A stretch of DNA of 64,000 nt from Paraburkholderia sp. DHOC27 (lineage in GTDB: Bacteria; Pseudomonadota; Gammaproteobacteria; Burkholderiales; Burkholderiaceae): assembly GCF_003429005.1 (NCBI RefSeq), contig NZ_QVQV01000004.1:434518-498517 (forward strand). Reading direction: 5' to 3'. Shown here in pieces: positions 61,469-64,000 of the stretch. The notes under the pieces are model-generated. The model was given only the letters and a program-made list of their open reading frames with translations. It searched no databases and had not been told where the DNA came from. Position 1 is the stretch's first letter, and each line of letters opens with the position of its first letter. A program made the position numbers and the translations under genes.

Positions 61469-62281
61469 TCAGGTGAGCCGCAGCGGTTCAATCATCAGCT
61501 TTTCTTCATCGAGCCAGATCTGCACCGGTTTGCCGAGCACATCCGGCGGCAGAGGGGTCTCGGTCGTACGGTAGATGCCGGCAATGGAGATCAGCTCCGG
61601 CTCCAGACAGGTGCAGAAAATGCGCGCGTCGTGGTTGCCGTGCACGCCCGCCAACGCGCGGCCGCGCAACGGCGCGTAAATATGGATGTTGCCCTCGGCG
61701 ATTACTTCTGCCCCGTAGCTCACGAGGCCGAGCACCACCAGATCGCCTTTTGCGTAGATTCGCTGACCCGAGCGCAGCGGCTTGTCGATCACCGTGGTCT
61801 GCGACGAGGTGGCGAGCTTGACGGGCTCGACGCCCGCCGTCGCGGCGTCGGCCGCGGCGGTTGGCTCGGCTGCGGGGTCCGTCATCGGCAGTTCGCCCTG
61901 CACCGGCGTGGTGTTCTCAGCGCTGCCACCGTTGTTTTCTTCGGCGGCCTTCGCCGACACGCCGCGCCGGTCGCGCGCTTCGAGCAGCGGCAACGCGGAT
62001 TCGGCGGCCCAGCCCTGCTCGGGGTTCGCCACGACGCCCACCGGGCGCATGCGCACGCTGTCGAGCAGTTGCGCGATATCGGCCAGCGGCACGCGTTCGT
62101 CACCGGCGAGCCGGCGCACGTCGATTGCGACGACGTCATTGGCGAAGAATTCGGGAGTCGCCTCGAAGCGCCGGGTCAGCTCGGCACGCATGGCTTCGAG
62201 GTCAGTTGTTTTGACCACGAACAGGAGCGTATCCACGCTGCCACTGCGGAGTTCAAAAAATGGCGATTTCTTGGGCGACAT
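61469..62281 (-). CDS. minC: Septum site-determining protein MinC
   Basis: 270 residues. The N-terminal FtsZ-inhibiting domain (FFELRSGSVDTLLFVVKT) and the C-terminal beta-helix that binds MinD (IDKPLRSGQRIYAKGDLVVL, then GNIHIYAPLRGRALAG) are joined by a long Ala/Thr/Glu-rich linker (about residues 105-165), longer than in E. coli. The start at 62281 matches family N-termini; a TTG 12 bases upstream is less likely. MinC blocks FtsZ assembly near the poles. Confidence 0.96.
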   Translation of the reverse strand: MSPKKSPFFELRSGSVDTLLFVVKTTDLEAMRAELTRRFEATPEFFANDVVAIDVRRLAGDERVPLADIAQLLDSVRMRPVGVVANPEQGWAAESALPLLEARDRRGVSAKAAEENNGGSAENTTPVQGELPMTDPAAEPTAAADAATAGVEPVKLATSSQTTVIDKPLRSGQRIYAKGDLVVLGLVSYGAEVIAEGNIHIYAPLRGRALAGVHGNHDARIFCTCLEPELISIAGIYRTTETPLPPDVLGKPVQIWLDEEKLMIEPLRLT

Positions 62282-62437
62282 AGCGTTCGGCAAAAAATTT
62301 TGCGTATTTTACAGGCGTCCACGCGCGGAGCCAGTATTTTCCGCGATATGAATGAACGCCGCTGCCCGAGCTGGGGCAACGGGCGTCGCAGAAGCGCAGA
62401 GGACAGGGAACGGCGTGCGGCTGAACCGCCCGCCCGG

Positions 62438-62971
62438 TCACTGGGAGGAGACTTGCGAGGCGCGCGGTACGTGGCGCACCAGCAGGCTTTCGGACTGGTC
62501 GGGCCAGCGCGCGGTACGGGCATGCTCGCCGGTCGGGCCGAAGCCAAGGCGCTCGTAAAAGCGCATTGCCGTGCGGTTGGCGTCGGCCACCCACGCGTAG
62601 ATTTCCTCGGCGCCCGCGCCAGCCAGCCATTCGCTGGCGGTGTTGACGAGCAGCTCGCCGCCACGCAGATGACGCACCGCGGGCGCCACCCACAATTCGC
62701 CGACAAACGCACGGCGCGCGGCGCTGTCTTCGAAATGCGCTTCGATCAGCCCGGCGGGATGGCCTTCGGTATAGAGAATGAACGATGTGGCCAGACTCGA
62801 AACCGCGTGACCCGCGGCGGTGGCATCGAAGGTTGCGGCGTCCGCGGACAGAGCATCCTCCAGCGTCTCACCGAAGGCATAGGGCGCCTCCCGCAACGAC
62901 GCGGTACGGAGTTCGCGTAAAACTGCGCCCTGATCAGCGGCGATGCGGCGAACGGTCAATGACGGACTCAT
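62438..62971 (-). CDS. GNAT-family N-acetyltransferase
   Basis: 177 residues. The acetyl-CoA motif (ELWVAPAVRHLRGGELLVN, residues about 92-110) and the C-terminal MRFYERLGF segment are clear. Acceptor unknown. The ATG at 62971 is used; an upstream GTG would add eight residues, and AAGGGG lies 13 bases before the ATG. It is separated from minC by about 150 bases and probably is transcribed separately. Confidence 0.85.
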   Translation of the reverse strand: MSPSLTVRRIAADQGAVLRELRTASLREAPYAFGETLEDALSADAATFDATAAGHAVSSLATSFILYTEGHPAGLIEAHFEDSAARRAFVGELWVAPAVRHLRGGELLVNTASEWLAGAGAEEIYAWVADANRTAMRFYERLGFGPTGEHARTARWPDQSESLLVRHVPRASQVSSQ

Positions 62972-63107
62972 GCAGACGTAAACCCCTTGAAACACTAAGC
63001 CGTAGCTTTAACCGAACCGGCGCGCGAGTCAAATCCTAAATTTGGCAATTTGTGCACGTTGTCCCTTGACGGCAGCCGTCTGCGGCGCAAACCTGGGCCT
63101 CATGCGG

Positions 63108-63131
63108 CTGCGCATGTCACTGCGCATGTCA
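63108..63131. repeat. Two adjacent copies of a 12-bp unit
   Basis: CTGCGCATGTCA is repeated head to tail between the GNAT and map genes. Confidence 0.85.
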
Positions 63132-63184
63132 CCGCTCTTCACTGCTCATGCACGCCCTTGCTTGTTCCGCTGCGCCTAAAGCGC

Positions 63185-63970
63185 CTAAGGCGCCTCGTAA
63201 CGCCCGGTGCCGTCCGGCCAGGGCGTCAGCAGTTCGTACCCGTCGTCCGTCACGGCCACCATGTGTTCCCACTGCGCGGAGAGCGAGCGGTCCTTGGTCA
63301 CCACCGTCCAGCCGTCGCGCAACACCGAGGTGCCCGCGCGCCCGGCGTTGATCATGGGCTCGATCGTGAACACCATGCCCGGCTTCAGACGCAGACCCTG
63401 CCCCGCCTGACCGTAGTGCAGCACCTGCGGCTCCTCGTGATAGACCTTGCCGATGCCATGCCCGCAGTAGTCGCGCACGATCGAAAAGCCATCGCGCTGC
63501 GCCGTCTTCTGGATGGCGTGGCCAATGTCGCCCAGCGTAGCGCCCGGCTTCACCTGTCGGATACCGGCCAGCATCGCTTCGTAGGTGGTGTCGATCAACT
63601 GCCGCGCCACGCTACTCGGCTGGCCCACGCAATACATGCGGCTGGTGTCGCCGAAATAGCCGTCGCGAATCACGGCCACGTCGATATTGATGATGTCGCC
63701 GTCCTTCAGGATCTCCGCGCGGTTCGGGATGCCGTGACACACCACCGAATTGACCGAGGTACATACCGTCTTCGGAAAACCGAGGTAGCCCACGTTCGCC
63801 GGAATCGCCTTCTGCTTGTTGACGATGAAGTCGTTGCAGAGCGCGTCGAGTTCTTCGGTCGACACGCCGGCCTTGATGTGCTCGCCGATCATCGCGAGTA
63901 CGTCGGCTGCGAGGCGGCCGGCGACGCGCAGCGCGGCGAGGTCCTCGGGTGTCTTGTAGGTAATAGCCAT
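63185..63970 (-). CDS. map: Methionine aminopeptidase type I
   Basis: 261 residues. The five metal ligands of class I MetAP are present in order: Asp in INIDVAVIRDGYFGDTSRM (two Asp), His in YCGHGIG, Glu in FTIEPM and Glu in QWEHMV. It removes the initiator Met from nascent proteins and is essential in most bacteria. Map is complete in the window; its promoter lies at or beyond the right edge. In Burkholderia the neighbour across that promoter is usually rpsB on the other strand, which I cannot see here. Confidence 0.97.
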   Translation of the reverse strand: MAITYKTPEDLAALRVAGRLAADVLAMIGEHIKAGVSTEELDALCNDFIVNKQKAIPANVGYLGFPKTVCTSVNSVVCHGIPNRAEILKDGDIINIDVAVIRDGYFGDTSRMYCVGQPSSVARQLIDTTYEAMLAGIRQVKPGATLGDIGHAIQKTAQRDGFSIVRDYCGHGIGKVYHEEPQVLHYGQAGQGLRLKPGMVFTIEPMINAGRAGTSVLRDGWTVVTKDRSLSAQWEHMVAVTDDGYELLTPWPDGTGRYEAP

Positions 63971-64000
63971 GAAATCAGTGCGGGTTCGTGAACGCGCAGC

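Overview
The window is a stretch of high-GC bacterial chromosome. Several things point to a beta-proteobacterium of the family Burkholderiaceae, most likely Burkholderia sensu lato (Paraburkholderia-like): the gene order yicC-gmk-rpoZ-spoT, a minCDE operon, a 390-residue Gram-negative porin ending in Phe, pepN close to fbp, a map gene at the right edge, and many small lipoproteins of a type common in that group. This placement is inferred from gene content and order; no database search was run. Most of the window is ordinary core chromosome. I see no prophage, complete insertion sequence, integrase or CRISPR array.

Layout. 1-5 kb: the start of a FAD monooxygenase, an SmtB/ArsR-type metal sensor with its operator and a co-transcribed His-rich zinc-type CDF exporter, and a TPR-GT9 fusion. 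5-13 kb: an MHS-type carboxylate transporter, a GNAT enzyme, two proteins of unknown function, a class I amidotransferase with a long disordered N-terminus, and a CPA2 antiporter. 13.6-23.6 kb: an amidase, dsbB, and a purine salvage/catabolism run (xdhA-xdhB-xdhC, an adenine-deaminase-like add, guaD) that would take adenine and guanine to hypoxanthine/xanthine and then urate. 23.8-32.7 kb: a lipoprotein, pepN, a HigBA toxin-antitoxin pair, fbp, tRNA-Thr, a His-rich secreted micro-protein and a UvrA2-type excinuclease subunit. 32.7-38.7 kb: an AT-richer, gene-poor stretch with a 49-codon gene, a secreted chorismate mutase whose 3' end overlaps an exonuclease/GIY-YIG fusion, a cold-shock gene, a strong small-RNA candidate and a highly expressed-looking porin.

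38.7-47.8 kb is housekeeping: greB, twin tRNA-Arg genes, spoT, rpoZ, gmk, yicC on one strand and rph, rdgB, hemW, tRNA-Ser on the other. 47.9-56.9 kb is looser and accessory in character: two MFS transporters, a secreted repeat protein, several very small lipoproteins or membrane proteins, and long gene-free gaps. 56.9-64 kb holds waaC, a ClC exchanger, a YXWGXW-repeat protein, minC-minD-minE, another GNAT enzyme and map.

The most interesting unexplained item is an apparent small RNA on the minus strand at about 36941-37025. It has a -10-like hexamer exactly seven bases before the foot of its first hairpin, two further hairpins, an exposed CTCC and an intrinsic terminator. Next in interest are the apparently leaderless higBA promoter with its palindromic operator, the SmtB-type D-H-H-E zinc site paired with a perfect inverted-repeat operator, and the 82-bp convergent overlap between the chorismate mutase and the exonuclease/GIY-YIG gene.
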